64,000 nt of DNA from Micromonospora lupini str. Lupac 08 (GTDB lineage Bacteria; Actinomycetota; Actinomycetes; Mycobacteriales; Micromonosporaceae). Below are positions 35,410 to 43,999 of the stretch, one piece after another; within the stretch, counting starts at the first letter, position 1, and each line of letters starts with the position of its first letter. A model generated the notes under the pieces. The model saw only the letters and a list, made by a program, of their open reading frames with translations. It was not told the origin of the DNA and did not search any database. The stretch spans positions 1 through 64,000 of the forward strand of contig NZ_HF570108.1 in assembly GCF_000297395.2 (NCBI RefSeq). The letters are read 5' to 3'. A program made the position numbers and the translations under genes.

Positions 35410-38295
35410 ATGAGCGACGAGGACCTGTGGCGGGTGCTGCGTGGCATCGCCGACATGCCGTACGGCGCGGGGCAGATCGCCGCGCTGGAGCAGCTGCTGC
35501 GCCGGGTGGACGCCGCCGACGACAGGCACCTCGCCTTCGTCACCCGGATGCAGGCCACCACCGGGTACGTCTACGGCGGTGAGCCGGCGAAGTCGTTCGT
35601 GACCTTCTCCTGGTGCCTGTCCGAGTTCGACCGCGACCCGCAGCCCTACCACCAGCGCCACCTGCACCAGTTGCTGTGGCACTTCAAGTACATGGTGTCG
35701 GGCCTGCTGAAGTTCCCCGAGGTGCCACTGGACCGCACGTACGCGGTGCTCGACGACATGGAACGGCGTTACCGGGCCGGCGGACACAGCCTGCAGACCG
35801 TCCACAAGCACCGGTTCCGGGTCGCCGACCACGTGGGCGACGCCGATGCCGCCGCGCACTGGTACCGGCTGTGGCAGACCACGCCTCGCGACGAGTTGTC
35901 CGACTGCGCCGGCTGTGACCCGACGAGCCAGGTGGGCTACCTCGCCGGCACCGGGCGGGACGCCGAGGCGGTGGCGCTTGCCGAGCCGGTGCTCGCGGGC
36001 AGGTTGACCTGCACCGAGCAGCCGCAGGCGATCCTCACGGCGCTCCTGCTGCCCTATCTGCGTACCGGCCGGGGTGAATCGGCGCGCGACGCGCACCGCG
36101 AGGCGTACCGCAAGCTGCGCGGCAACCTCGCCGACCTGTGGGACATCGGCGACCACATCGAGTTCTGCACGCTCACCGGCAACGAGGCGCGGGCGGTCGA
36201 GCTGGTCGAGCGGCACCTGGACTGGCTGGACCGCTCGCCGTCGCCGGCCGCCGCCATGCACTTCGCGGCGACCGCCGCCGCCGCGCTGCGTCACTCGGGT
36301 GCGGCGACCGTGTACCGCCGGGCCGCCGAGGGTCGACCGGCCGCCGAGGTGCCCGCGCCGACGCTCGCCGACGAGTTGGCCGCCACCGCCACCGGGTTGG
36401 CCGCCCGCTTCGACGCCCGCAACGGCACCGCCCACCAGTCCGAGTGGATCGCCCGGCGGCTCGCCGTACGGCCCAGCGGCGAGCACCTGCCGCTCTCCGC
36501 GAGCGTCCGCCGCCGTGCGGCCCGGCCGACCGGTGACGAGCCGACACTTCCGCTCCCCGCGGGCACTCCGGTGTCCGCCGAACGGCGAGGCCGGGAGCGG
36601 GCCGAGGTGCCCACCGTGACCGTGCCCGCCGACGCGGACGCGGACGAGTTGCTGACCCTCGCCGAGGAGAGCTGGGGCCGACACGACCGGGCCACGTTCC
36701 AGGCGGCGCTTGCCGCGTGCGACGACCGGTTCGGCGCCGCCGACCTGCCGACGCGTACGGTCGCGCACCGGCTGGCGCTGCGGGCCGCCGAGCGCGGCGA
36801 CGAGGACGACATCGAGGGCGCGGTCGAGCTGAACCGGGCTGCGCTGGACCTGTACCGCTCGGCGGGCGAGGAGGTGCCCGCCCAGGTGGTCGCCGGGCGA
36901 CTCGGCGTGCTGCTGACCCGGGCCGACGAGCACGCCGAGGAGGGGCTCACCCTGGTCCGGGAGGCCGCCGAGGTGCTGGAGCGGCTCGGGGACGCCCGCC
37001 AGCGGGCCGCCGCGCACGACCGGCTGGCGTTGGCGCTGCTGCACCGGCAACAGTGGGCGGAGGCCCTCGCGGCGCTGGACCGGGCATCGGCCGACGCGGG
37101 TGGCGACAGGCACCTGGCGGCTCGGATCGCCCTGCACCGGGCACACCTCCTGGAGCAGTCCGACCGCGTCGACGAGGCCCGCGCCGCCGCCGAGGAGGCT
37201 CGCCGGATCGGCCGCGAGCTGGGCATCGACGAGTTGGTCACCGCAGCCTGCCTGGCCTGCGCGCGGACCGTCGACGACCCGGCGGAGGCGGTGGCCGCCT
37301 GTGACGAGGCGCTGCGGGTGGCACCGGCGGACGCGGAGCTGCCGGTCCGGGTCGCGCGCGCCCGTGCGTTGCTCGCCGCCGGCCGGGCCGCCGACGCGGT
37401 CGACGACTTCGTCGAGGCGGTGACGCTCTGCGTGGAGCGCGGCGCCGAGGGGGACGCGTTCCTGCGCTGGGAGCTGGCGAACGCGTACCGGGTGGTGGGC
37501 CGGCTCGCCGAGGCGGCCGAGGTCGCCGAGGAGGCAGTGCTCGGCCTGGACCGGCTGGGCGCCCAGGCGGAGGCCGACCGCTGCCGGCACCTGCTCGCCG
37601 GCGTGTACGCCGGACTCGGTGAGATCGATCCGGCGCTGGCCCTGCTGGAGCAGTTGTCCACCAACCTGGACGGCCCGGACAACCTCCCGCACCGGGCGCA
37701 GGTGCTGGAGGAGGCCGGCGGGATCCTCTACGACGCCGACCGGGACGCGAAGGCGGCCGAGCGGTTCGCCGCCGCCGCCACGGCGTACCGGCTCGCCAAC
37801 CTGCCGTTGGACGAGCTCCGTGCCCGTCGGCGGGAGGCGTACGCCTGGTTCTGGGCCGACGACCGGCCGGCGGCGGTACGTGCCGTCGAGCTGCTGGACG
37901 GGCTGACGGCCGCGTTCGCCGGGCAGCCGGAGCCGGAGCCGCCCGTGACGTACGAGCTGGCGATGGCGGCCGAGGCCGCTGCGCGGGTGTTGGTCGGGGA
38001 GGAGCGGCCGGACGAGGCGCTGGCCCGGCTCGCCGGGGTGCCGGACCGGCTGCGGTCGATCGAGGCGTTCGGCGAGGCGGCCCAGGTCGAGGTCCTCGTC
38101 GGTGAGCTGCTGCTGCGCCTGGATCGGCCGGCCGAGGCGGAGCCGTTGCTGCGCCGCGTACTCGGCGGGCTCCCGGCGGGTTCGCGGCCGGTCCGTCAGA
38201 CGGCCTGGCTGCTGGCCCGCGCCCTGGACCTGCTGGATCGCCAGACGGAGGCCGCCGCGCTGCGCGCGGAGCACGACCTCGACCCGGACGAGTGA
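35410..38295 (+). CDS. large TPR-like helical-repeat protein, Hsp90 partner
   Basis: 961 residues, cytoplasmic, almost all helical. The N-terminal 300 residues (SDEDLWRVLRGIADMPYGAG, then YHQRHLHQLLWHFKYMVSGLL) form an unfamiliar domain with a CxxC-like DCAGCDP near residue 165. From about residue 400 TPR-type repeats dominate (LGVLLTRADEHAEEGLTLV; AHDRLALALLHRQQWAEALAAL; LANAYRVVGRLAEAAEVAEEAV; LLAGVYAGLGEIDPALALLEQ). A Pro/Arg-rich linker separates the two (residues about 345-395). The ATG is two bases after the Hsp90-like stop, so co-translation is expected. TPR proteins are the classic Hsp90 co-chaperones, but there is no MEEVD tail in the partner. Confidence 0.85.
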   Translation: MSDEDLWRVLRGIADMPYGAGQIAALEQLLRRVDAADDRHLAFVTRMQATTGYVYGGEPAKSFVTFSWCLSEFDRDPQPYHQRHLHQLLWHFKYMVSGLLKFPEVPLDRTYAVLDDMERRYRAGGHSLQTVHKHRFRVADHVGDADAAAHWYRLWQTTPRDELSDCAGCDPTSQVGYLAGTGRDAEAVALAEPVLAGRLTCTEQPQAILTALLLPYLRTGRGESARDAHREAYRKLRGNLADLWDIGDHIEFCTLTGNEARAVELVERHLDWLDRSPSPAAAMHFAATAAAALRHSGAATVYRRAAEGRPAAEVPAPTLADELAATATGLAARFDARNGTAHQSEWIARRLAVRPSGEHLPLSASVRRRAARPTGDEPTLPLPAGTPVSAERRGRERAEVPTVTVPADADADELLTLAEESWGRHDRATFQAALAACDDRFGAADLPTRTVAHRLALRAAERGDEDDIEGAVELNRAALDLYRSAGEEVPAQVVAGRLGVLLTRADEHAEEGLTLVREAAEVLERLGDARQRAAAHDRLALALLHRQQWAEALAALDRASADAGGDRHLAARIALHRAHLLEQSDRVDEARAAAEEARRIGRELGIDELVTAACLACARTVDDPAEAVAACDEALRVAPADAELPVRVARARALLAAGRAADAVDDFVEAVTLCVERGAEGDAFLRWELANAYRVVGRLAEAAEVAEEAVLGLDRLGAQAEADRCRHLLAGVYAGLGEIDPALALLEQLSTNLDGPDNLPHRAQVLEEAGGILYDADRDAKAAERFAAAATAYRLANLPLDELRARRREAYAWFWADDRPAAVRAVELLDGLTAAFAGQPEPEPPVTYELAMAAEAAARVLVGEERPDEALARLAGVPDRLRSIEAFGEAAQVEVLVGELLLRLDRPAEAEPLLRRVLGGLPAGSRPVRQTAWLLARALDLLDRQTEAAALRAEHDLDPDE

Positions 38296-38410
38296 CCGCT
38301 GCGCCGGCCGGTCGGGCCCGCCCGAGCGGGTGCCGTCCGGCGGCGTGGCGTGCGCAACCGAGCGCCAACCGCCGCCCCACCGCGGTCTGCTCGCGGTCTA
38401 CGCTTGCCCG

Positions 38411-39010
38411 GTGACGGTGGAGCAGCAGGCACGGGGTGCGGCGGGTGCGGGCCGACGCCGGTCCCGCAAGGACGAGATCCTGGAGATCGCGGTCGGTCTG
38501 TTCGCCGCCCGCGGCTACCACGGCGTGTCGATGGACGACATCGGTGCGGCGGCCGGGGTGACCGGCCCGGCGCTCTACCACCACTTCGCCGGCAAGGAGG
38601 CGATGCTGGCCGCCGCGCTGATCCCGGTCAGCGAGGGGCTGTTGGCCGGCGGTCGGGAACGCGCCGCCGGGCATCCGGACGACCCGCGCGGCGTGCTGGA
38701 GTCGCTCATCGACTTCCACGTCGAGTTCGCGCTGGCCAACCCGGCGGTGATCGCCCTGCACCTGCACGAGCTGGACCGCCTGCCGGAGGAGCCGCGACGA
38801 CGGATCCGCCGCCTGCAGCGGATGTACGTCGAGGAGTGGGTGACGGTGCTGACCGCGCTGCACCCGGGCATGCCCGACGGTGAGGCGCGGGTGTTGGCGC
38901 ACGCCGCGTTCGGCCTGATGAACTCGACCCCGTTCCTCGGCGGCGAGGTGGACCGTCGGCGTCGCGCCGAGCTGCTGCGCGGCGCGACCCTGGCCGCGCT
39001 CCTCGCCTGA
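38411..39010 (+). CDS. TetR-family regulator next to acyl-CoA carboxylase genes
   Basis: 199 residues. Helix-turn-helix region: EILEIAVGLFAARGYHGVSMDDIGAAAGVTGPALYHHFAGKEAML (about residues 22-66), with a C-terminal TetR_C domain of the kind found in regulators of fatty-acid or branched-chain acid catabolism. A TACGCT -10 box (38399-38404) lies seven bases before the GTG, indicating a leaderless transcript. It precedes the biotin carboxylase gene by 115 bases; the AACGATCGTT palindrome before the carboxyltransferase gene (44006-44015) is a candidate target. The 3' end is partly duplicated downstream. Confidence 0.88.
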   Translation: MTVEQQARGAAGAGRRRSRKDEILEIAVGLFAARGYHGVSMDDIGAAAGVTGPALYHHFAGKEAMLAAALIPVSEGLLAGGRERAAGHPDDPRGVLESLIDFHVEFALANPAVIALHLHELDRLPEEPRRRIRRLQRMYVEEWVTVLTALHPGMPDGEARVLAHAAFGLMNSTPFLGGEVDRRRRAELLRGATLAALLA

Positions 39011-39125
39011 GCCCTGCCGCGCCGCGCGGCCCTGGCCGCGCTGCTCGCCGGAACCCCGGCTCGTCAGGGGTGGGCCGGTCGTGGTTCCCTGGCATCGTCC
39101 CAACATCCGGACGCCGGGAGGAAAC

Positions 39126-40493
39126 ATGATCGAGTCACTGCTGGTCGCCAATCGCGGCGAGATCGCCCGCCGGGTCATCCGGACCGCCAGGCGGCTCGGC
39201 ATCCGCGCGATCGCTGTGTACTCGGAGGCCGACGCCGACCTGCCCTTCGTCGCCGAGGCGGACGAGGCGGTCCTCATCGGCCCGCCCAACCCGGCGCAGA
39301 GCTACCGCAACGTCGAGGCGATCCTCGCCGCCGCGAAGTCGACGGGCGCGCAGGCCATCCACCCCGGCTACGGCTTCCTGTCGGAGAACGCCGAGTTCGC
39401 CCGTACCGTCGAGGCGAGCGGCCTGATCTGGGTCGGGCCCGGCGCGGACGCGATCACCGCGATGGGCGACAAGATCAACGCCCGGAACCTGATGGCCGCG
39501 GCCGGCGTCCCGGTCGCGCCCGGCACGACCGACCCGGCCGCCGACCTGGACGCGGCGGTCGCCGCCGCCGCGGCGATCGGCTACCCGGTGATGGTGAAGG
39601 CCGCCGCCGGTGGCGGGGGCATGGGCATGGGCGTGGCCGTCGACGAGGCCGCGCTGCGCAGCGAGTACGACAAGGTGCGCGCGTTCGCCGAGCGGATGTT
39701 CGGCGACGGTTCGGTGTTGATCGAGCGGTACTTCCCCCGGGTACGCCACGTCGAGGTGCAGATCCTCGGCCTGGCCGACGGCCGGGTGGTGGCGCTCGGC
39801 GAGCGGGAGTGCTCGGTGCAGCGGCGCAACCAGAAGCTGGTCGAGGAGTCCCCGTCCCCGGCGGTCTCGCCGGAGCTGCGCGCACGCCTCCTGGCGGCGG
39901 CGGTACGGGCCGGCGAGGCGGTCGGCTATCGCAACGCGGGGACTGTGGAGTGCCTGTTGGTCCCGCGTCAGCGGGACTCCGAGGGCGACGGCCCCGCCAC
40001 CGAGGAATTCTTCTTCCTGGAGATGAACACGCGGTTGCAGGTGGAGCACCCGGTGACCGAGTACGTCTACGGCGTCGACCTGGTGGAGGAGCAGTTGCGG
40101 GTGGCCGCCGGCCTCGCCCCGACATTCGACCCGGACGCGCTCGCGCCGAGCGGGCACGCCATCGAGCTGCGGATCAACGCCGAGGACCCGAAGCGCTTCC
40201 TGCCCGGCCCCGGCGTGGTCAAGACCTGGATTGAGCCCACGGGTGTGGGCGTCCGGGTGGACTCCGGCTACACCGGCGGCAACACGGTCACCCCGTTCTA
40301 CGACAGCCTGATGGCCAAGCTGATCCTCAGCGGCGACACCCGTGAGCAGGCGATCGAGCGGGCGAGGACGGCGGTCGCCGAGTTCCAGATCGAGGGCCCG
40401 AAGAACAACCTCCCCTTCTTCGCGGAGCTGCTGGAGAACGACGAGTTCCTCGACGGCACCTACGACACCGGCATCGTCTCCCGCATGCGCTGA
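39126..40493 (+). CDS. biotin carboxylase subunit of an acyl-CoA carboxylase, without carrier domain
   Basis: 455 residues, the size of a bare biotin carboxylase (AccC). N-terminal LLVANRGEIARRVIRTARRLG, ATP-grasp glycine loop GGGGMGMG, ATP/Mg site FFLEMNTRLQVEHPVTE, and the closing biotin carboxylase C-terminal domain are all present. It carboxylates biotin on a carrier protein using ATP and bicarbonate. Most actinobacterial acyl-CoA carboxylase alpha chains continue into a biotinyl domain with an MKM motif; here the gene stops before it and no carrier is seen in the window. GGGAGG before the ATG supports the start. It probably works with the carboxyltransferase at 44043. Confidence 0.92.
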   Translation: MIESLLVANRGEIARRVIRTARRLGIRAIAVYSEADADLPFVAEADEAVLIGPPNPAQSYRNVEAILAAAKSTGAQAIHPGYGFLSENAEFARTVEASGLIWVGPGADAITAMGDKINARNLMAAAGVPVAPGTTDPAADLDAAVAAAAAIGYPVMVKAAAGGGGMGMGVAVDEAALRSEYDKVRAFAERMFGDGSVLIERYFPRVRHVEVQILGLADGRVVALGERECSVQRRNQKLVEESPSPAVSPELRARLLAAAVRAGEAVGYRNAGTVECLLVPRQRDSEGDGPATEEFFFLEMNTRLQVEHPVTEYVYGVDLVEEQLRVAAGLAPTFDPDALAPSGHAIELRINAEDPKRFLPGPGVVKTWIEPTGVGVRVDSGYTGGNTVTPFYDSLMAKLILSGDTREQAIERARTAVAEFQIEGPKNNLPFFAELLENDEFLDGTYDTGIVSRMR

Positions 40494-40520
40494 CCCGCCC
40501 GCTCACTGCCCCGCGCCCCC

Positions 40521-40566
40521 TGCCCTCGGTGATCAAGACATTTGCGTCTCTCGATCGCCGAGGGCA
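40521..40566. repeat. intergenic palindrome / terminator-like element
   Basis: 14-bp arms TGCCCTCGGTGATC (40521-40534) and GATCGCCGAGGGCA (40553-40566), one G-T wobble, with an 18-base loop that contains AGAC/GTCT. It lies between convergent genes, so it can act as a terminator; the AT-rich loop sets it apart from the usual GC hairpins here. Confidence 0.55.
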
Positions 40567-40576
40567 AGCCCGGCGG

Positions 40577-41422
40577 TTACGGCTGTTGGCGCAGATTGTG
40601 GGGAGTGCCGAGGTGTGGTTGTCGGGCGTGCCAGGGCTGGTCGGCCAGGCGGGGCAGCTCTCCCCTGTTCTGCCCGGGTAGGCCGGGGGAACCCGTGTCC
40701 AGCCGGGGTGCCCGGTAGAGGCTCTGGCCAGGGCCACCGGCCCTGGCCTGGCTGGGTGGGAAGTGCCTGGTGTTGGGCGTCGGGGTCGACGAGCCGCTGA
40801 CCGGCTCGCGCTGTCGAGGCAGATCGTCCGACGTGGGGCCGAGGGGCCGGGCCGCCTGGGCGGCCCGCAACTCGCTTACCTCCACCCGGAGGTCGAGACA
40901 CTCTCGTTCCAGGTCGGTGATCCTCTGGCGCAGGCACCGTTCGAGATCGCGGCCGTCCCGCACCTCGGTCCTGTCCTCGGCGCGTTCGTCGCGAACGCCA
41001 TTCGGTGGCCTCTCGCCGCGGGCCAGCTCGTACAACTCGGCAAGGTCGGCCAGCCACTGCCGTCGGAGCTCCGGCGGCAGCGCGTGCTTCACCACAAGCA
41101 TCACCGTCTGCCAGGGCGGCCCCTTGCTCTCGGCGGTGAAGTGCCGCGACAGCTTCTTGCGCAGAAGGGACTGTTTCCTGCTCCGACCGGCGAGGTCGGG
41201 ATCGGACCGGGGCGTGTAGATCCGGTCCGCCAGCCTCTGCCAGGTGTCGATCGGCCCGATTTCGGGGCAGGTCTCCACGATGTCGCGGACCGCCAGCGCG
41301 TACGCCGCCACGGCGGGGTTGTGATAGCGCTGGCGGTATTGCGCTTCGAGCGTCGATCGCGGGACCAGTCGGTGTCTTCGGGTGCGTTCTGCTGAGAGTG
41401 GCACGGAAGCCTCGGCGTTCAC
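40577..41422 (-). CDS. hypothetical protein with coiled-coil and disordered tail
   Basis: 281 residues from a GTG at 41422, set by AAGGA six bases upstream. The N-terminal 140 residues form a compact helical domain (YALAVRDIVETCPEIGPIDTW; SRKQSLLRKKLSRHFTAESKG; ALPPELRRQWLADLAELYELA) that resembles the effector-free domains of actinobacterial regulators. A heptad-like coiled coil follows (RQRITDLERECLDLRVEVSEL, about 180-205 region), then a Pro/Arg-rich disordered tail. I do not recognise a named family. It faces the biotin carboxylase gene and interrupts the acyl-CoA catabolism region. One copy of the 17-bp inverted repeat (41475-41491) lies 53 bases upstream of its start. Confidence 0.7.
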   Translation of the reverse strand: MNAEASVPLSAERTRRHRLVPRSTLEAQYRQRYHNPAVAAYALAVRDIVETCPEIGPIDTWQRLADRIYTPRSDPDLAGRSRKQSLLRKKLSRHFTAESKGPPWQTVMLVVKHALPPELRRQWLADLAELYELARGERPPNGVRDERAEDRTEVRDGRDLERCLRQRITDLERECLDLRVEVSELRAAQAARPLGPTSDDLPRQREPVSGSSTPTPNTRHFPPSQARAGGPGQSLYRAPRLDTGSPGLPGQNRGELPRLADQPWHARQPHLGTPHNLRQQP

Positions 41423-41474
41423 ATCGTTCCTTTCAATCCAGTGGTCATGTCGTCCCCGCAAACCGCGCCATGCG

Positions 41475-42038
41475 GGTCCTTCCAAGAGCTCACATGACGT
41501 CGGATCAACATTTGTACCGCCTTCGATCAAGTAATCGTGTGTCCGAGGCTGTGTCGCCAGTCAGATTCTGGCCGGGTGGCTGGCCGGGTTGGCACGTTGA
41601 GCCTGCGTTCAGCCCTTACGCCAGACCAATGTGGCCGGGTCGTGGTCGCCGCGCCGCCGTCTCTCGTGTTGGCCGGGTGGTCCTGCGGCAACCCGGTCAC
41701 AAGATCGTCATGTTCGTCGGGTCGGGTCGTTGCCAGGGAGATGGAAACGTCCGACGCCCGATCCGGATTGGTTCTCGATCGTGGCGGCAGTCGTGGAACT
41801 TCCATCGACGTTAACCGCGCCGCAATTGCGGACCGATTGCCGGAGGAAGAGGGATGAACGGTAATGGTGTGTGGCCGCCGAACGCAGGACGACGTGGGGT
41901 CCGCATTCTGCGGAAAGCATCGCTCGGCACCGATGGCGCCGTGGTGATGGCCCTGCTCGTGGGTCGAGAGGGCGCCGCCGCGTGCGCCGGCGCCCTCTCG
42001 ACCGCACTCCGATGCGCTGCGGAGCTCTTGGAAGGACC
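41475..42038. repeat. 564-bp segment bounded by 17-bp perfect inverted repeats
   Basis: GGTCCTTCCAAGAGCTC at 41475-41491 and its exact reverse complement GAGCTCTTGGAAGGACC at 42022-42038. No target-site duplication is obvious and no transposase lies inside, so it is either a MITE-like remnant or two copies of a regulator site in opposite orientation. Confidence 0.6.
41962..42003. terminator. strong 16-bp hairpin inside the intergenic region
   Basis: Perfect arms GGTCGAGAGGGCGCCG and CGGCGCCCTCTCGACC around a 10-base loop. It has the form of the GC terminators in this window, but no gene ends next to it. Confidence 0.55.
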
Positions 42039-42332
42039 GTCGCAGCGCTGACCACCGGAGGCGTCCTGACGGCGGGGTCGAGCCGTTGGCCGGCCCCGCC
42101 CGTCACGCCGGCACCAACGTAGCCACCCCGCCGCCCGCAGTTCCACGGCGCTGCCGGTGATGGCATCCTTCTGGCCTGATTCATCCCCCGAAGGGTGGTC
42201 AGGTGCTGGCCGGAAGGGCCACCTGAACGGGTGGCCGTCGCACAGCCTGTCCGTGCCGACGGTGGTGCGGGCGGTTACGCGAGCCGGTGTCGCTACCGTT
42301 GCCCCCAGCAGAGCAGACAGTGAGGTGACCCC

Positions 42333-43253
42333 ATGACGGACCTGCCGAACTCCGTGTCGATTCGTGAGGTTGGGCCGCGGGACGGGCTGCAGAACGAGGA
42401 GCCGATTCCCGTCGACGCCAAGGTGCGGCTGCTCGACGCGCTCTCCGGCACCGGCGTACGCCGGATCGAGGCGGTGTCGTTCGTGCACCCGAAGGCGATC
42501 CCGCAGATGGCCGACGCCGACGAGGTGTGGCAGCGGGCCAGGAAGGCCGAGGGGGTGCGCTACTCGGCGCTGGTGCCGAACACCCGGGGCGCGCAGCGGG
42601 CCCTGGCCGCCGAGTTCACCGAGATCGAGGTGGTGGTGTCGGCCAGCGACACGCACAACCGACGCAACGTCAACCGGTCCACCGACGAGTCGCTTGACGA
42701 CATCGCCGAGCTGATCGACCTCCTGCACGGCGCCTCGGCGCGGGTCGAGGTGATCGTGGCAACCAGCTTCGGCTGCCCGTACGAGGGGGACATCGACCCG
42801 CGGCGGGTCGCCGGCATCGTCGACCGTGTGGTCCGCGACGGCGCGGACCGGGTGGCGTTCGGCGACACGACAGGCATGGCCACCCCGCGGCGGGTCCGTG
42901 AGCTGCTGACCGCGGTACGCGACAGCAACGCGCACGTGCCGGTGCTGCTGCACTTCCACAACACCCGGGGCACCGCGCTGGCAAACCTGCTGACCGCGCT
43001 GGAGTTGGGGGTGACCGAGTTCGACGCCAGTGTCGGCGGCCTCGGTGGCTGCCCGTACGCCCCGGGGGCCAGCGGCAACCTCGCCACCGAGGAGGCCGTG
43101 CACATGCTTCACGACATGGGCATCGACACCGGCATCGACCTGGATGCCCTGATCGAGGTGGCCGAGCTGGCCGAGGAGCTGCTCGGCAAGAAGCTGCCGT
43201 CCGGCGTGCTGCGGGCGGGTCCGCGTACCCGCCTGACGCCGCTGCCGGGCTGA
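42333..43253 (+). CDS. hydroxymethylglutaryl-CoA lyase family protein
   Basis: 306 residues, TIM-barrel HMGL-like enzyme. N-terminal SIREVGPRDGLQNE (metal-binding Asp and substrate Arg), HFHNTRGTALANLL with metal-ligand histidines, and the signature loop GLGGCPYAPGASGNLATE containing the catalytic Cys. The enzyme splits HMG-CoA into acetyl-CoA and acetoacetate, the last step of leucine breakdown. The setting between biotin carboxylase and carboxyltransferase/acyl-CoA dehydrogenase genes supports that. Followed by a 15-bp hairpin. The fit to HMG-CoA rather than another hydroxyacyl-CoA is by motif only. Confidence 0.92.
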   Translation: MTDLPNSVSIREVGPRDGLQNEEPIPVDAKVRLLDALSGTGVRRIEAVSFVHPKAIPQMADADEVWQRARKAEGVRYSALVPNTRGAQRALAAEFTEIEVVVSASDTHNRRNVNRSTDESLDDIAELIDLLHGASARVEVIVATSFGCPYEGDIDPRRVAGIVDRVVRDGADRVAFGDTTGMATPRRVRELLTAVRDSNAHVPVLLHFHNTRGTALANLLTALELGVTEFDASVGGLGGCPYAPGASGNLATEEAVHMLHDMGIDTGIDLDALIEVAELAEELLGKKLPSGVLRAGPRTRLTPLPG

Positions 43254-43261
43254 GGACGCGA

Positions 43262-43293
43262 CGAGGGGGCCGGCGCGTGCGCCGGCCCCCTCG
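43262..43293. terminator. bidirectional terminator-like hairpin
   Basis: Perfect arms CGAGGGGGCCGGCGC and GCGCCGGCCCCCTCG, with an effectively short loop, between the convergent HMG-CoA lyase and snapalysin-type protease genes (8 bases after the first stop, 15 before the second). Confidence 0.75.
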
Positions 43294-43307
43294 CTGTGTC
43301 AGGTTGG

Positions 43308-43880
43308 TCAGCTCACGGAGGTGAGCATGCTCGGCCAGCTGTCGCGGAAGATGTCCGCGCTGCGGGCGGAGCTGCGCTCGTTGGCGCTGAGCGTGCCGGC
43401 GAAGAGGCTGCTCACCCGGTTCGCCTCGGCGCTGCTCGGGTACGGGTTGGTGCAGCTGGTGCCGGCGCTGCCGCCGGACATGAGCAGCGAGCAGTTCCCG
43501 TTGTAGTTGTCCGGCAGGCCGAGGATGTGCCCGATCTCGTGGGTCACGATCCGCAGCGGGCTGTACTGCGCGGCCTGCTGGGTGTCGATGTAGACCCGGC
43601 CGTTGCCGAGGCTGGTCCGCACGGCGTAGGAGCCGCCGCCGGTGATCTGGTAGATCCGCAGGTTGGAGCCGCAGTTCGCGGAGAGCGTCAGGTTGACTGT
43701 GGCGTTGTTCCAGATCGAGGCGGCCTGGTTGGCGGTGCCGGCGTAGGCGCCTGCCTGGCTGGTGTTGTAGCAGATGGTCATCGCGGCGGACGCGGGCGCG
43801 GGGTTGGCGACCGTGACGCCGAGTGTGGCACCTGCCGTCGCGACAAACGCGACGGCGAGCCGACCGAGTCGTGAGGTCAT
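43308..43880 (-). CDS. secreted snapalysin-type zinc metalloprotease (M7)
   Basis: 190 residues. Signal peptide about 1-32 (LAVAFVATAGATLGVTV, cleavage near ASA). The zinc motif HEIGHILGLPD gives His114, Glu115, His118 and Asp124, the HExxHxxGxxD pattern of snapalysin, and the downstream Met-turn-like SLLMSGGSAG is present. Paired cysteines suggest disulfides. Snapalysins are small secreted neutral proteases of actinobacteria that hydrolyse casein-like proteins. AGGAG precedes the ATG, and a TTGAAA-18-TAGGCT promoter lies upstream. Unrelated to the surrounding acyl-CoA genes. Confidence 0.93.
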   Translation of the reverse strand: MTSRLGRLAVAFVATAGATLGVTVANPAPASAAMTICYNTSQAGAYAGTANQAASIWNNATVNLTLSANCGSNLRIYQITGGGSYAVRTSLGNGRVYIDTQQAAQYSPLRIVTHEIGHILGLPDNYNGNCSLLMSGGSAGTSCTNPYPSSAEANRVSSLFAGTLSANERSSARSADIFRDSWPSMLTSVS

Positions 43881-43911
43881 CGCTGACTCCTATCCGGGAG
43901 GGGGTGCCAGG

Positions 43912-43941
43912 AGCCTATCCACAGAGATTAATAGATTTCAA
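43912..43941 (-). promoter_or_regulatory. promoter of the snapalysin-type protease gene
   Basis: On the minus strand TTGAAA (43941-43936), 18-base spacer, TAGGCT (43917-43912), about 30 bases before the start codon, in an AT-rich patch that stands out locally. Confidence 0.55.
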
Positions 43942-43999
43942 TGTTTGGTTCGAAGAAGCGTCGTTCGGTCGCGGGTCGCCGGGAGGTGCGCGAGTGCGA

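Larger units (their letters stand above)
41423..42332. other. 910-base region without a convincing gene
   Basis: Composition varies, including stretches with AT-rich words unlike the coding DNA around. It holds a 17-bp perfect inverted repeat with ends 564 bases apart, a 16-bp hairpin at 41962-42003, and a 65-codon ORF (41854-42051) with a strong GGAGGAAGAGGG site but noise-like composition. The promoter of the HMG-CoA lyase gene must be at its right end. Confidence 0.6.

Noticed and set aside
35086..38274. 1062-codon minus-strand frame antisense to the TPR gene
   Set aside because: A shadow frame without motifs; the plus strand has coherent helical repeats and a coupled start.
41854..42051. 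65-codon ORF as a protein-coding gene
   Set aside because: Despite a good ribosome-binding site it contains a perfect 16-bp hairpin and has noise-like composition; kept only as a finding.
41708..42184. 158-codon minus-strand frame in the intergenic region
   Set aside because: Arg/Gly/Pro-rich without motif or ribosome-binding site.
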